DNA of 64,000 nt from Chryseobacterium paludis (lineage in GTDB: Bacteria > Bacteroidota > Bacteroidia > Flavobacteriales > Weeksellaceae): NCBI RefSeq assembly GCF_025403485.1, contig NZ_CP099966.1:372001-436000 (forward strand), in the 5' to 3' direction. Below, piece by piece: positions 1 to 8,593 of the stretch. A program made the translations under genes and the position numbers. Numbering within the stretch: the stretch's first letter is position 1; the number at the start of each line of letters is the position of its first letter. Under the pieces are notes generated by a model. It did no database searches. It was not told the origin of the DNA and saw nothing but the letters and a program-made list of their open reading frames with translations.

Positions 1-894
1 AAAGTTGCCTGCGCCTCCTGCCTGGATGACCCAGCCTGTAACGGTTGGAACCGTAAAGTAGCCGATGATTCCGATGATCATATAAATGATGTATACGGTA
101 TTGGACGTATCAGGAATGAAATCAGGATCCGAGAGCATCTCAATATCCCGCTCCAGGATAAGGGATTGAATCTTGGCAAGTATCGTACTGAACATGTCTG
201 CAACCGGAAGCCAGAGGTAAACGCTTACATATCGGGTCAGCCACTGGGTGAGGGTAGTCTGAAAACCATCCCACACAGAAATCGAAAAGGCTATCGGTCC
301 CAGGATGGATAGTACAATGAGAAAAAATGTCCTTATGGTATCAATAACCAATGCTGCTGCCTGAAACAATATCTCCAGGAATTCACGGAATCCGTCCCTG
401 ATATCTTTTTTAATGGCAAACATTTCCCTTTCGATGTACATACCTGACATGGTAACCAAATCTGAAGGGGACCAGCCAAGCTCTTCCAGTTTTTTGTCAA
501 ACTCTTCATCAGAGATCAGATAGGCCATTTCCGGATTTCTGAGCATGGCCTCCCTTTCCAGCAGGTCTTTTTTTTGCTGCATTTCATTGAGATCAAGAAC
601 CTGGCCTTCAAGCATGGAATGACTGCCTTGTACGATAGGACTTAAAACAGCATTGATGCTTCCCAGGACAATCGTTGAAAAAAACATAATACAGATTCCG
701 ATGGCAAAAGGGCGTAACATGGGAAACAGATCAATAGGTTCGGCGCGGCTCAGTGCCTGCCAGACCTTAAGTGAAACGTAAAATAAGGCTCCCAGCCCGG
801 CAACTCCCTTTGCCACTGCTGCCATATCAGCACAGAAGGGCATCATCTCTTCATAAACAGATCGGAGTACTTCGTGTAAGTTATTGGGTTCCAT
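1..894 (-). CDS. traJ: Conjugative transposon protein TraJ (partial, runs off the window)
   Basis: The minus frame is open from an ATG at 892-894 to the left edge, giving 298 residues with the C-terminus outside the window. It is a polytopic inner-membrane protein of the Bacteroidetes conjugation machine. Hydrophobic segments flank a charged middle stretch of about 60 residues (LNEMQQKKDLLEREAM). The near-terminal GWVIQAGGAGNF is typical of TraJ, which is VirB6-like in position. It starts one base after the traI stop, so it is co-transcribed with traE-F-G-I. Family assignment is from recognised motifs and operon order. Confidence 0.88.
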   Translation of the reverse strand, partial: MEPNNLHEVLRSVYEEMMPFCADMAAVAKGVAGLGALFYVSLKVWQALSRAEPIDLFPMLRPFAIGICIMFFSTIVLGSINAVLSPIVQGSHSMLEGQVLDLNEMQQKKDLLEREAMLRNPEMAYLISDEEFDKKLEELGWSPSDLVTMSGMYIEREMFAIKKDIRDGFREFLEILFQAAALVIDTIRTFFLIVLSILGPIAFSISVWDGFQTTLTQWLTRYVSVYLWLPVADMFSTILAKIQSLILERDIEMLSDPDFIPDTSNTVYIIYMIIGIIGYFTVPTVTGWVIQAGGAGNF

Positions 895-895
895 A

Positions 896-1528
896 CTACC
901 AGTATTTTTGATTGGATGTTCCGTAGAGGCTCAAAACCCTTTGTGTATTATTGTGTTTCTTAGCTCTTAAATAGCTTACCGAAATATTTTTATTCGTATA
1001 GTATCTTACCAGATTATAATACTCCTTAACCTCTTTGTATACCCTGTCAATGACATCCATACGTTCCTTGTCATTAAGTGATAAACCGGTTGAGGACACG
1101 ATTTGCCTGAGCTCTTTAAGCAGTTCGGTGCTTTCGGTAAGGAGTGCCGAATATCCATTGGCTATTGCGGTCAGTTCCTGGGTGTTAAAGTTGGGGTCAT
1201 TAAGCATTTTGCCAAAATTACTGACGTAGATTTCCGATACATCGCCTACCAGCAAAACCGTTTGCTGGACTTTGCGGGCATCCTTAACCAGGTTGTTGAC
1301 TGCTTTTAGCTTGTCATAATATTCTTTACCCTGTTCATAGACTTTTTTAACTTCATTAAAGTTTTTGATTACATTGGAGACCGTCGATGAAGTCTGTACA
1401 ATTTCATTGGCGGAATTCAGGATTCCGGAGGCAAGATTGGTGGGATCTGTAACCACAAATTGAGCTTTAACGAATGTTGTTGCAGCAATTACTGCTGCTA
1501 GTAATGTTGTAATGATTGGATTTTTCAT
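896..1528 (-). CDS. traI: DUF4141 conjugal transfer protein TraI
   Basis: 210 residues, with a signal peptide (ITTLLAAVIAATTFVKA, cleavage near residue 22) followed by a helical, probably coiled-coil periplasmic body. It belongs to the DUF4141 family, which always lies between the TraG ATPase and TraJ in Bacteroidetes conjugative transposons. The position resembles VirB5 in other type IV systems, but its role is inferred only from synteny. It is spaced 11 bp from traG and 1 bp from traJ. Complete, with no sign of damage. Confidence 0.9.
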   Translation of the reverse strand: MKNPIITTLLAAVIAATTFVKAQFVVTDPTNLASGILNSANEIVQTSSTVSNVIKNFNEVKKVYEQGKEYYDKLKAVNNLVKDARKVQQTVLLVGDVSEIYVSNFGKMLNDPNFNTQELTAIANGYSALLTESTELLKELRQIVSSTGLSLNDKERMDVIDRVYKEVKEYYNLVRYYTNKNISVSYLRAKKHNNTQRVLSLYGTSNQKYW

Positions 1529-1539
1529 TGTTGTACATT

Positions 1540-4056
1540 TTAAGTGATTGGGTTGTCTTTATTTGTTCTGATTCTTTTAAGGGATATTCTTTTAATAGCA
1601 TGTTCAATATTTCCGGCGAGTTCGGATGCCAGGTTCATGACCTCCATTTTTTCAGATTCTTCCGTAGTGTAAGCAAGGTATTCTTCTGTGGAAACCTCGG
1701 TTGCGTAAACGGCAGAATGAGTTCCTCCCAATCCAATCCAGACTTCTTTATAAAGCCTCTTAGGATCGTTATTCATATTGATTGAAAGGACCTGGGCTTT
1801 TTCTTTATCCGTTAATCCGAGCATAGCCTGGATATCATCGAACTTGTTCATATATTTTCGCTGGTCAAGTAAGATCTTACAATCGGAATTATTAATAATA
1901 CTTTCCTTAACAATGGGGGATTGGATGATATCATCAACTTCCTGAGTGACTACAATGGCTTCTCCAAAGAATTTTCTTACGGTTTTGAATAGGTATTTGA
2001 TGTATTCTGCCATGCCTTCCTTAGCAATAGCTTTCCAAGCCTCCTCAATCAGTATTAGTTTTCTGATCCCTTTAAGTCTTCGCATCTTATTGATGAAAAC
2101 CTCCATGATGATAATGGTTACAATAGGGAAAAGGATCTTATGGTCTTTGATTGCATCGATCTCAAAGACGATAAAGCGCTTGGATAACAGGTCAAGCTGC
2201 CTATCTGAATTGAGAAGGTAATCGTATTCGCCACCCTGGTAATAAGGCTCTAAAACATTAAGGAAATTAGCAATATCAAAATCTTTTTCCCTGACATTCT
2301 TCTGTTCAAGGATGCTCTGGTAATCTTCTTTTATATACTTGTAAAAGCCGTTGAATGAGGGGATCTGCTTGCTGTTTTTTATTTGATCGATATAACCGCT
2401 TACGGCATTGGATAAAGCAACTTCTTCAGAACGGGAAGGCGGTTCATCATCTCTTTTCCATAAGGTGAGGATCAGGGTTTTGATGCTTTCTTTCTTTTCA
2501 ATATCAAATATTCCGTCATCGGTATAAAAAGGATTAAAGGAAATGGGATGATCTTCCGTATACGTAAAATATACCCCGTCTTCTCCTTTTGTTTTACTTT
2601 TAATCAACTCACTCAGACCCTGGTAAGAATTTCCGGTATCAACCAGCAGGACATGAGCGCCCTGTTCATAATACTGCCTTACCATATGGTTGGTGAAAAA
2701 TGATTTTCCGCTTCCTGAAGGCCCCAGAATGAATTTATTTCGGTTCGTGATAATTCCCCGCTTCATGGGAAGATCAGAAATATCCAAATGGATGGGTTTA
2801 CCGGTAAGCCGGTCAGCCATCTTGATTCCGAAAGGGGAAGGAGAATCCTTATAATTGGTTTCCTGAGTGAAAAAACAAAGAGCCGGCTCAATGAAGGTAT
2901 AAAAGCTTTCTTCGCTTGGAAAATCACCTGCGTTTCCAGGAATTCCGGCCCAATATAGAGTTGCCGCATCCGTTGTATTATGGCGCGGCTTACACTCCAT
3001 TAAGGCTAACGCGCTTCCCGTATCGTTTTTAAGTTGTTTGAGTTCACGGGTATCATCAGACCACACCATCACATTGAAATGTGCACGGATCGACTGCAGT
3101 CCAAAAGAATGGGCTTCATTGAGATATTTTTCTATCCATTCCTTGTTGATCTGATTGGCTCTGCTGTATCTTGCCAGTGAATGCATATTTCTGGCTGACT
3201 TTTCGAATTTTCCCAGATTATAGTCGCTGTTGTCAATGAACAGATACTGATTATAGATATGATTGCAGCTTAGTAAAAGTCCGACCGGAGAGGCAAACGA
3301 TAATAAACAGTCACTACGGTCCGTACTTAACTTTTCATACCGGGCATGTGATGACACTGCTGCCGGCAGATCATCCGCATCAGATAAGGTATGAATACTG
3401 ATCCGGTTGTTACCGATACGAACCTCTTCAGCTCCAAGCTGCAGATCCTGAAGGGGTATGCTGGATTCTCGGGATAGGGTAAGATATTGTTCCAGGAGTC
3501 CGGACTCATTTTCAGTACCTGTAATCTCGTCTGCCGACATTTTCTTCAGATAAATGTAACCACTGTCATTCATAATCCTTTCGAACTGATCAACAGCTTC
3601 CATAAATCTACCGACAACCTCACTATACCTGATTTCTTTCGGGATGAGTTTGCCTTTGCACAGCGATGAAAAGTTGCTTTTAGTTCTCATCCGCTCTTTA
3701 GTGGTTTTGGTGAGAAATAGATAGCAGTAATGATTCAGGAAGGGTCTTTCATTAAAATGACGTTCAAAAGATTTTGATAAAAAACTTTGGTCTTCCAATG
3801 ATAAATCAGGCGTGTAATTTTCTTTAATATACCAATCCTGTTTATGAACCACCGTATAATCGGGAAGGGTCTTTACCGCTTTAAACCATGTGGAATGAAT
3901 GGCTTCATATTCTGGTGATGCGATGGTAAAGAGTTCCGGTAACCTCACCTTAAAGCAGACTGTGATATCGGCATCCTTAGATATAATGCAGTTATCTTCT
4001 ACAGCAAGCAGTGGGAATTTACTCTCCAGGGTCGCTGCTTTGGAGCTGTTTCTCAT
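1540..4056 (-). CDS. traG: TraG, VirB4-family conjugation ATPase
   Basis: 838 residues, full length for this family. It is the cytoplasmic ATPase that powers assembly of the mating apparatus. The Walker A motif GPSGSGKS lies near residue 447 and Walker B LILIEEAW near 668. A long N-terminal half precedes the P-loop, as in VirB4 proteins. The start ATG lies inside the traF 3' end (38 bp overlap), which implies translational coupling. It should not be confused with mobC (18,640-20,640), the VirD4-like coupling ATPase that is called TraG in other systems. Confidence 0.95.
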   Translation of the reverse strand: MRNSSKAATLESKFPLLAVEDNCIISKDADITVCFKVRLPELFTIASPEYEAIHSTWFKAVKTLPDYTVVHKQDWYIKENYTPDLSLEDQSFLSKSFERHFNERPFLNHYCYLFLTKTTKERMRTKSNFSSLCKGKLIPKEIRYSEVVGRFMEAVDQFERIMNDSGYIYLKKMSADEITGTENESGLLEQYLTLSRESSIPLQDLQLGAEEVRIGNNRISIHTLSDADDLPAAVSSHARYEKLSTDRSDCLLSFASPVGLLLSCNHIYNQYLFIDNSDYNLGKFEKSARNMHSLARYSRANQINKEWIEKYLNEAHSFGLQSIRAHFNVMVWSDDTRELKQLKNDTGSALALMECKPRHNTTDAATLYWAGIPGNAGDFPSEESFYTFIEPALCFFTQETNYKDSPSPFGIKMADRLTGKPIHLDISDLPMKRGIITNRNKFILGPSGSGKSFFTNHMVRQYYEQGAHVLLVDTGNSYQGLSELIKSKTKGEDGVYFTYTEDHPISFNPFYTDDGIFDIEKKESIKTLILTLWKRDDEPPSRSEEVALSNAVSGYIDQIKNSKQIPSFNGFYKYIKEDYQSILEQKNVREKDFDIANFLNVLEPYYQGGEYDYLLNSDRQLDLLSKRFIVFEIDAIKDHKILFPIVTIIIMEVFINKMRRLKGIRKLILIEEAWKAIAKEGMAEYIKYLFKTVRKFFGEAIVVTQEVDDIIQSPIVKESIINNSDCKILLDQRKYMNKFDDIQAMLGLTDKEKAQVLSINMNNDPKRLYKEVWIGLGGTHSAVYATEVSTEEYLAYTTEESEKMEVMNLASELAGNIEHAIKRISLKRIRTNKDNPIT

Positions 4057-4384
4057 ATGAATGTTTTTTAGGGGTTGCTTTTAAATATCTGAGTATGGGT
4101 TTGCGGCTGAGTATGTACCTGGGATGCTTTTTCTTTGCACCCAGTTTCATGAGTCCGTGCTCACCGTATTTTCTATTCAGAGAGAAAGTCTTCCAGATCA
4201 GAATACCACTACATGAGCTCCCTGTAAATAAACAGATATAAGTATTAATGCCTGTCATATACAGTAACATCACCAATAGCAGTATTCCCAACAATCCACC
4301 TGCAAAAATAAACAGGTACTGTGCCTTCAGGCCTTTGAATTCGACCGATCTTCCAATTCCTTTGTTGATGAGATAAGTATTCAT
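4019..4384 (-). CDS. traF: DUF4133 conjugal transfer protein TraF
   Basis: 121 residues from the ATG at 4384. The open frame extends 21 codons further, but the conserved family start is MNTYLINKGIGR. DUF4133 is a small inner-membrane protein with two adjacent hydrophobic helices (AQYLFIFAGGLLGILLLVML, then a second hydrophobic segment). It sits between TraE (VirB2-like in size) and the VirB4-like ATPase, which corresponds to the VirB3 position. Its 3' end overlaps traG by 38 bp. Confidence 0.88.
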   Translation of the reverse strand: MNTYLINKGIGRSVEFKGLKAQYLFIFAGGLLGILLLVMLLYMTGINTYICLFTGSSCSGILIWKTFSLNRKYGEHGLMKLGAKKKHPRYILSRKPILRYLKATPKKHSYEKQLQSSDPGE

Positions 4385-4395
4385 AATCAAAATTC

Positions 4396-4701
4396 TTAAA
4401 GGAAGAATGAACGCAGGATGGTCGCTGCTACAATAAGGAATATACAAGCTCCAAACCAGCTGGCGGCAGTTTTTGAGGTATCCGGGTCACCACTGCTGAA
4501 CTTATTGTACACCTTAACACCTCCGATAAGTCCCACCACGGCTCCGATAGCATAGATAAGCTTGGTCGCCGGGTCAAAATAGGAAGTGACCATCTGGGTA
4601 GCTTCCGTGATGCCGGCGCTGCCATTTCCCTGGGCTTGCAAAAACCCATTAATCAGCACAGCTACCGATAGCAGTAAAATCTTTTTTCTTTGTTTTTCCA
4701 T
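4396..4701 (-). CDS. traE: DUF4134 conjugal transfer protein TraE
   Basis: 101 residues with a signal-like N-terminus (LLLSVAVLINGFLQAQG) and two further hydrophobic helices, one containing AIGAVVGLIGGVKVYNKF. DUF4134 proteins have the size and topology of VirB2 pilins; that role is inferred. It is the first gene of the traE-F-G-I-J run. A hairpin lies 150 bp upstream, so it probably has its own promoter between 4,702 and 4,854. Confidence 0.9.
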   Translation of the reverse strand: MEKQRKKILLLSVAVLINGFLQAQGNGSAGITEATQMVTSYFDPATKLIYAIGAVVGLIGGVKVYNKFSSGDPDTSKTAASWFGACIFLIVAATILRSFFL

Positions 4702-4853
4702 AATTGAAATATGTTTAATTGATTGTAATGAGCCGGCTCATTGCTGGCTTCATGACAAAATTGTGGTGAAAATCGATCAGTATTGGTGAATTGGCTGTAC
4801 GTACATTGGTTTGGCAGTAATTGTCTTTATAAGAATAGCGTATAAGAAAAGCA

Positions 4854-4878
4854 GCGCCAACTCAGTTAAGGTTGGCGC
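4854..4878 (-). terminator. Hairpin upstream of traE, minus-strand terminator candidate
   Basis: Perfect 8-bp inverted repeat GCGCCAAC / GTTGGCGC around a 9-base loop. Read on the minus strand it is followed by TGCTTTTCTT, a weak T-tract. It would separate the traA-B-D transcript from traE, or act in regulating traE. Confidence 0.5.
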
Positions 4879-5009
4879 AGTTCCTATTTAAAATTGAATG
4901 ATCAGATGCCTAGTCCCCCAAAATTAGTTTCTAAAAATGGGCAGGCAGCTTGTATGTTCTGAAGGTATAGTTTTTGTATTTCTATATTAAACGAACAAGA
5001 TTATTTTGT

Positions 5010-5273
5010 ATGAAGTCAAGATTTATTCTGTTTTGGCAAAAATATGCTCCATACATTGAGTTATTATGGATCATACTTTTACTTATCGGGAATACCTTTA
5101 TGAAATATTCCATGACCTTTAAAAGCATTGCGGTAGGTGGTTGGATTGTTTGTGTGATAATGTACATCCTTACGGAAAAAAACTATCGGACGGTACGGTT
5201 CTGGCTCTTTTTGATATTAGGTCTGATCCTTGCGATTAATCAGACTCTTCAATTGATTAATATGGCAAATTGA
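5010..5273 (+). CDS. Small membrane protein inside the tra region
   Basis: 87 residues from the ATG at 5010; an upstream TTG at 4974 would give 99. It has about three hydrophobic helices (IELLWIILLLIGNTFM; SIAVGGWIVCVIMYIL; FWLFLILGLILAINQTL). It is the only plus-strand gene between minus-strand tra genes, so it is not part of the tra operons. I do not recognise a family. The position is where conjugative elements often carry small accessory or exclusion genes, but nothing in the sequence proves that. Confidence 0.55.
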   Translation: MKSRFILFWQKYAPYIELLWIILLLIGNTFMKYSMTFKSIAVGGWIVCVIMYILTEKNYRTVRFWLFLILGLILAINQTLQLINMAN

Positions 5274-5430
5274 AATAGGAGATCAATGGAATTTCTATTT
5301 TTCCGGATGTATTTTATCCAAATAACCAGACATGTCGCCTCGTAATAATCTAAATATCCTTTAAATAATTTTCGGCATCAATATTTAAATATATCTTATT
5401 CTATTGGTAATTGTGTGTCTGTTAGATAAA

Positions 5431-5452
5431 AAGCCCCTCCGAAGAAGGGCTT
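5431..5452 (-). terminator. Terminator of the traA-traB-traD transcript
   Basis: Inverted repeat AAGCCC / GGGCTT with a short loop. On the minus strand it is followed by TTTTTAT. It lies about 300 bp after the last gene of the traA-B-D run. Confidence 0.6.
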
Positions 5453-5614
5453 AAAAAACACAAATAATGTAAAGAAAATTACATTGTAATTAAAGATACT
5501 GAAAATCCTTTAAACATACCTTTATGATTCTGGTCATAAAAAAACTTAAAATGAAAAACTTAAATTTGAATTGAGAACCTAACTAATAATTTTTCATCAT
5601 TTTTACATCGTAGT

Positions 5615-5634
5615 GCTTCCCTCTTTTGGGAAGC
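5615..5634 (+). terminator. Plus-strand terminator with no clear gene upstream
   Basis: Perfect stem GCTTCCC / GGGAAGC with a 6-base loop followed by TTTTATTT. The only reading frame just upstream on this strand is a 7-codon ATG...TGA at about 5551, so this may end a small untranslated RNA. The rest of 5,280-5,750 holds nothing else I can support. Confidence 0.6.
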
Positions 5635-5750
5635 TTTTATTTAAAACACTTTTTTAAGCATCATAGATTTTACAGCCCGTGGAGCTCTTCAATCGAGAAG
5701 GGCTTCTTTCTATGGTGGGCAATTTGAATATAATTATCCAAATTTAATCA

Positions 5751-6302
5751 TCAGATAAATTCTCCAATATCGAAATTTTCATAGTCTTCTTTCCGTAAAA
5801 TGGAAAAACTACTTTTGTCTTCAACTGTAAAACTATTATCCAATAGTTCTGCTATTTTATGAGCGGTATCTTCCATTGAATTTTCCAGTAGGTTGAATAG
5901 TGCAGTTCCATGTATCTTTTGAAGGATAGCAGAGGTTGTTTCCTTTTGAGACGGTGCCAGGCTATCTCTATCGAGGTCTCTCTCCACGCTGCATAGTTCT
6001 TCAAAAGTGACACCTTGGGCAAGACTGTTACCATCACTCATTATCCTGTGCTTTTTCCATTCTTCTTCCTCTTCCTCAAAATCAGGTTGGGTACTTAAAA
6101 TATTTTTCTGTTCTTCCTTTGGATTTTCGGTACCTTTTGATACCAAACGTTTTTTCGTTGACTTGGACTGTCCCATAATTTCAGGGGGATGTGGGACTGT
6201 TTTTTCCATATTTCTTTGTGTAACCCTTTTATTGATGTATATCTTGTCCTGTATGAGCAATACGATAATAACCATCAGGCACATCATTATTATAATTTCC
6301 AT
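5751..6302 (-). CDS. TraD-like conjugal transfer protein
   Basis: 183 residues with one N-terminal membrane helix (IIIMMCLMVIIVLLIQ) followed by a hydrophilic acidic body (EEEEEEW around residue 80). It is the third gene of a tight minus-strand run after the ParA and DUF3408 genes (3 bp spacing), the position of TraC/TraD accessory proteins in CTnDOT-like elements. The biochemical function of this family is unknown. The C-terminal part (VEDKSSFSILRKEDYENFDIGEF) is the kind of conserved tail seen in these proteins. Confidence 0.7.
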   Translation of the reverse strand: MEIIIMMCLMVIIVLLIQDKIYINKRVTQRNMEKTVPHPPEIMGQSKSTKKRLVSKGTENPKEEQKNILSTQPDFEEEEEEWKKHRIMSDGNSLAQGVTFEELCSVERDLDRDSLAPSQKETTSAILQKIHGTALFNLLENSMEDTAHKIAELLDNSFTVEDKSSFSILRKEDYENFDIGEFI

Positions 6303-6305
6303 GAC

Positions 6306-6731
6306 TTAAAGAATAGGTTTGTATTTATTGTTGAAACTAATGGTAATCTGGTCCCCAAATTCATGAAAATGATATTCAAGCAAATTATCCAAGTACGCAT
6401 AGATAGTGAGCTTATCTTCACCTATGACCTGTACGATACGGGATAGTTTTTCATGAAAAACAGGTCTGATATAAACCGTTTTACCATCACGGGCATTTGT
6501 ATCGGGCTTTTTGAAAAAGAGAGTTTCATAATCGGGTACGGGTATTTTTTTTGCTTTAACCTTTTCTTTTCCGCTAGGTTTTTGATTGGGAAGGTCTGCA
6601 TCATCCATATGGTCTTGGATTGGTTCCAAAGGAATTGGTAGTCTGTCAATTTTCACCCCCTCAACCATAAGGTTCATCATTAATTCTTCATCAATATCAG
6701 GTTGGGCTTTTTTTGTTTTATCTTTATCCAT
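6306..6731 (-). CDS. traB: DUF3408 conjugal transfer protein (TraB/TraC type)
   Basis: 141 residues. The first 75 are charged and disordered-looking. The C-terminal half is the DUF3408 core, which resembles a ribbon-helix-helix fold: TVYIRPVFHEKLSRI, then TIYAYLDNLLEYHF. Such proteins follow the ParA-like TraA in Bacteroidetes ICEs and may be its DNA-binding partner (inference by analogy with ParA/ParB-type pairs). It is spaced 4 bp from traA and 3 bp from the next gene. Confidence 0.85.
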   Translation of the reverse strand: MDKDKTKKAQPDIDEELMMNLMVEGVKIDRLPIPLEPIQDHMDDADLPNQKPSGKEKVKAKKIPVPDYETLFFKKPDTNARDGKTVYIRPVFHEKLSRIVQVIGEDKLTIYAYLDNLLEYHFHEFGDQITISFNNKYKPIL

Positions 6732-6735
6732 ACAG

Positions 6736-7503
6736 CTATAATTGAATGATTTCTAAAAACTCCTCTATGAAAATATCCAGTTGGCACGCCCTCATTAGCC
6801 GTTCATCTGGAGGGAGTAAAGTAGAACGGAAGACATTTTTGCTGTCTAATTCACTTTCTTTACGGAATTTACTGCTTTTCTTGACCTGGCTTTTCATCAG
6901 ATTTAATCCCAATTGTCCGATAAGCTTATTGTAAACCTCGTACAGAGCTGTATTCTCTCTGCCATCTACCTGGTTCCAGAACAGGTTAACGGATTTTATT
7001 GAAGTTTCTCCTTTTTCCATAATTACATTTTGCAGGAGTTGGGTAAATATAAGGGTGCTCTCCATGACCATGCGGTCTGCGGTTATAGGTGTGAAAATGT
7101 GATGCATCCCTGCCAACGTTCTGAGGATACCCGAAGTATTCACAGTTCCCGGGAGATCAAAAAATAATACATCGATAGGTATATTTGATTCGCTTATCCA
7201 TTTGTGGGCGGCTTCAAGTAAATATTCCGCTTTGTGTTGCATGATAGGATAGGCTTTTTTGCCGATGGCAGTAAATTGTTTATAGGCCATTCTTTTCAGG
7301 TTCTCATTTTCCATGACCATTGCCAGATCACGGGATTTCATTTTCATAAGGCTGTGCTGAGGAAAATCCGCATCGAATACAGCGACATTATATCCCATAC
7401 GGTAATGCATGATGCTTGCCACCAAAGAGGTAAATGTGCTTTTACCCACACCGCCTTTTTGAGAGGAAAAGGCGATAAATACTGGTTTGTGTTTTGGGTC
7501 CAT
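6736..7503 (-). CDS. traA: TraA, ParA-family ATPase of the conjugative element
   Basis: 255 residues from the ATG at 7503. The frame stays open to 7695, but the conserved start is MDPKHKPVFIAFSSQKGG. It has a deviant Walker A motif KGGVGKST, FDADFPQHS as Walker A', and FFDLPGT as Walker B. ParA proteins of this type are the first gene of the tra region and probably help position or stabilise the element. It is divergent from mobA across a 650-bp intergenic region that also holds the putative oriT. Confidence 0.9.
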   Translation of the reverse strand: MDPKHKPVFIAFSSQKGGVGKSTFTSLVASIMHYRMGYNVAVFDADFPQHSLMKMKSRDLAMVMENENLKRMAYKQFTAIGKKAYPIMQHKAEYLLEAAHKWISESNIPIDVLFFDLPGTVNTSGILRTLAGMHHIFTPITADRMVMESTLIFTQLLQNVIMEKGETSIKSVNLFWNQVDGRENTALYEVYNKLIGQLGLNLMKSQVKKSSKFRKESELDSKNVFRSTLLPPDERLMRACQLDIFIEEFLEIIQL

Positions 7504-8033
7504 ATTATAAATATTTGTAATTGTACTTTCTTGTATTGTATCAGTTTGTCTGTATCTATTTAGCTGCATATTCACTACGAGATATAGAAGTCTAATTATA
7601 GGTGGACTTCTGTACTTAGCCAGATACAAGAGTGTTTTTTTATATACCTGTGCCCGGTAGTGGGTAAATGGATAAGCAGCTATTTCTATAAACATATATT
7701 GATAATTATATTTTTCTGCCTAATACCCTGAATAGGTATCTCATTACATGTATATCCAACTTTATCCCTATATATTGTTATAAGTGCAAAGAAATGCACT
7801 TACTTATTTGCGGTAGATAACGATGGAACACATTGGCATTTAATAGGGTGTATTTGGGACTCTTACGTATTGGGTTTTACCATTAACAGGCCTTTACTTT
7901 GCAAGAGATCACAAGTGCCTGATGTAATAGAAATGACGATGAAGCATCTGGTAATTTACTTTACAGGCCAGATATATTTTTACAGTATAGTTAATCGTTA
8001 AGGAAGCATGATTTTTTGTGTTCATCAGAACAC

Positions 8034-8090
8034 GGCAAGTTGTGTTTTGAGTGCCTCATAACTGTTTTGGGTGCCTCAAAACAACTTGCC
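8034..8090 (+). other. Putative origin of transfer (oriT) upstream of mobA
   Basis: An inverted repeat of about 16 bp (GGCAAGTTG...TTTTGAG against CTCAAAACAACTTGCC) encloses two direct repeats, GTTTTGAGTGCCTCA at 8044-8058 and GTTTTGGGTGCCTCA at 8064-8078, with a 20-bp period. A smaller hairpin GGAGC/GCTCC follows at 8098-8116. Its place between divergent traA and mobA, 65 bp before mobA, is where relaxase targets lie in this element family. The exact nic site is not visible to me. The remainder of 7,504-8,033 shows no gene. Confidence 0.65.
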
Positions 8091-8154
8091 CTTGCAGGGA
8101 GCTTAAAACTTGCTCCGAAGTCGAAGTTTTATGAATAATTAAATAGGGGCAGAC

Positions 8155-8586
8155 ATGGAGAATAAAAACAATAATTATAAGAAGAAAGGTGGTCGAAAGC
8201 CAAAAATGAATCCAAGTATTCATCGTCATGTTTTCAGGCTTACTGATCAAGAAAATGATAGGCTGATATCGCTTTTTGAAATGTCGGGAATGACCAATAA
8301 AGCAAAGTTTATTGTCTCGGTGCTGTTTTCTAACGAAATAAAAAAGGTCAGCATTGATAAAGGCTCTGTAGATTTCTATATGCGGTTAACATCCCTTTAT
8401 ACACAATTCCGTTCAGTGGGAGTGAATTATAATCAAATTGTGAAATTGTTATATAGTCATTTTTCTGAGAAGAAAGCGGCGGCATTTCTTTTTAAGCTGG
8501 AAAGGCAGACCGCAGAAATGGCATTATTATGTCAAAAAATAATTGAGATAACCCAGGAATTTAACCGACATCATTTGAAAAAATAA
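8155..8586 (+). CDS. mobA: MobA, relaxosome accessory DNA-binding protein
   Basis: 143 residues. A basic N-terminus (KKKGGRKPKMNP) and a ribbon-helix-helix-like segment (HRHVFRLTDQENDRLISLF) precede a helical C-terminus (VGVNYNQIVKLLY) typical of the MobC/MobA relaxosome family. These proteins bind oriT and help the relaxase nick. mobB starts 7 bp after its stop, so the two form an operon. Confidence 0.87.
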   Translation: MENKNNNYKKKGGRKPKMNPSIHRHVFRLTDQENDRLISLFEMSGMTNKAKFIVSVLFSNEIKKVSIDKGSVDFYMRLTSLYTQFRSVGVNYNQIVKLLYSHFSEKKAAAFLFKLERQTAEMALLCQKIIEITQEFNRHHLKK

Positions 8587-8593
8587 GAAGGAA

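Noticed and set aside
5551..5575. ATG frame MKNLNLN, reminiscent of the GG-leader opening
   Set aside because: It stops after seven codons and no core peptide follows in any frame.
7504..7695. N-terminal extension of traA in the open frame
   Set aside because: The conserved ParA start is at 7,503; the extension has no family resemblance and lies in the control region.
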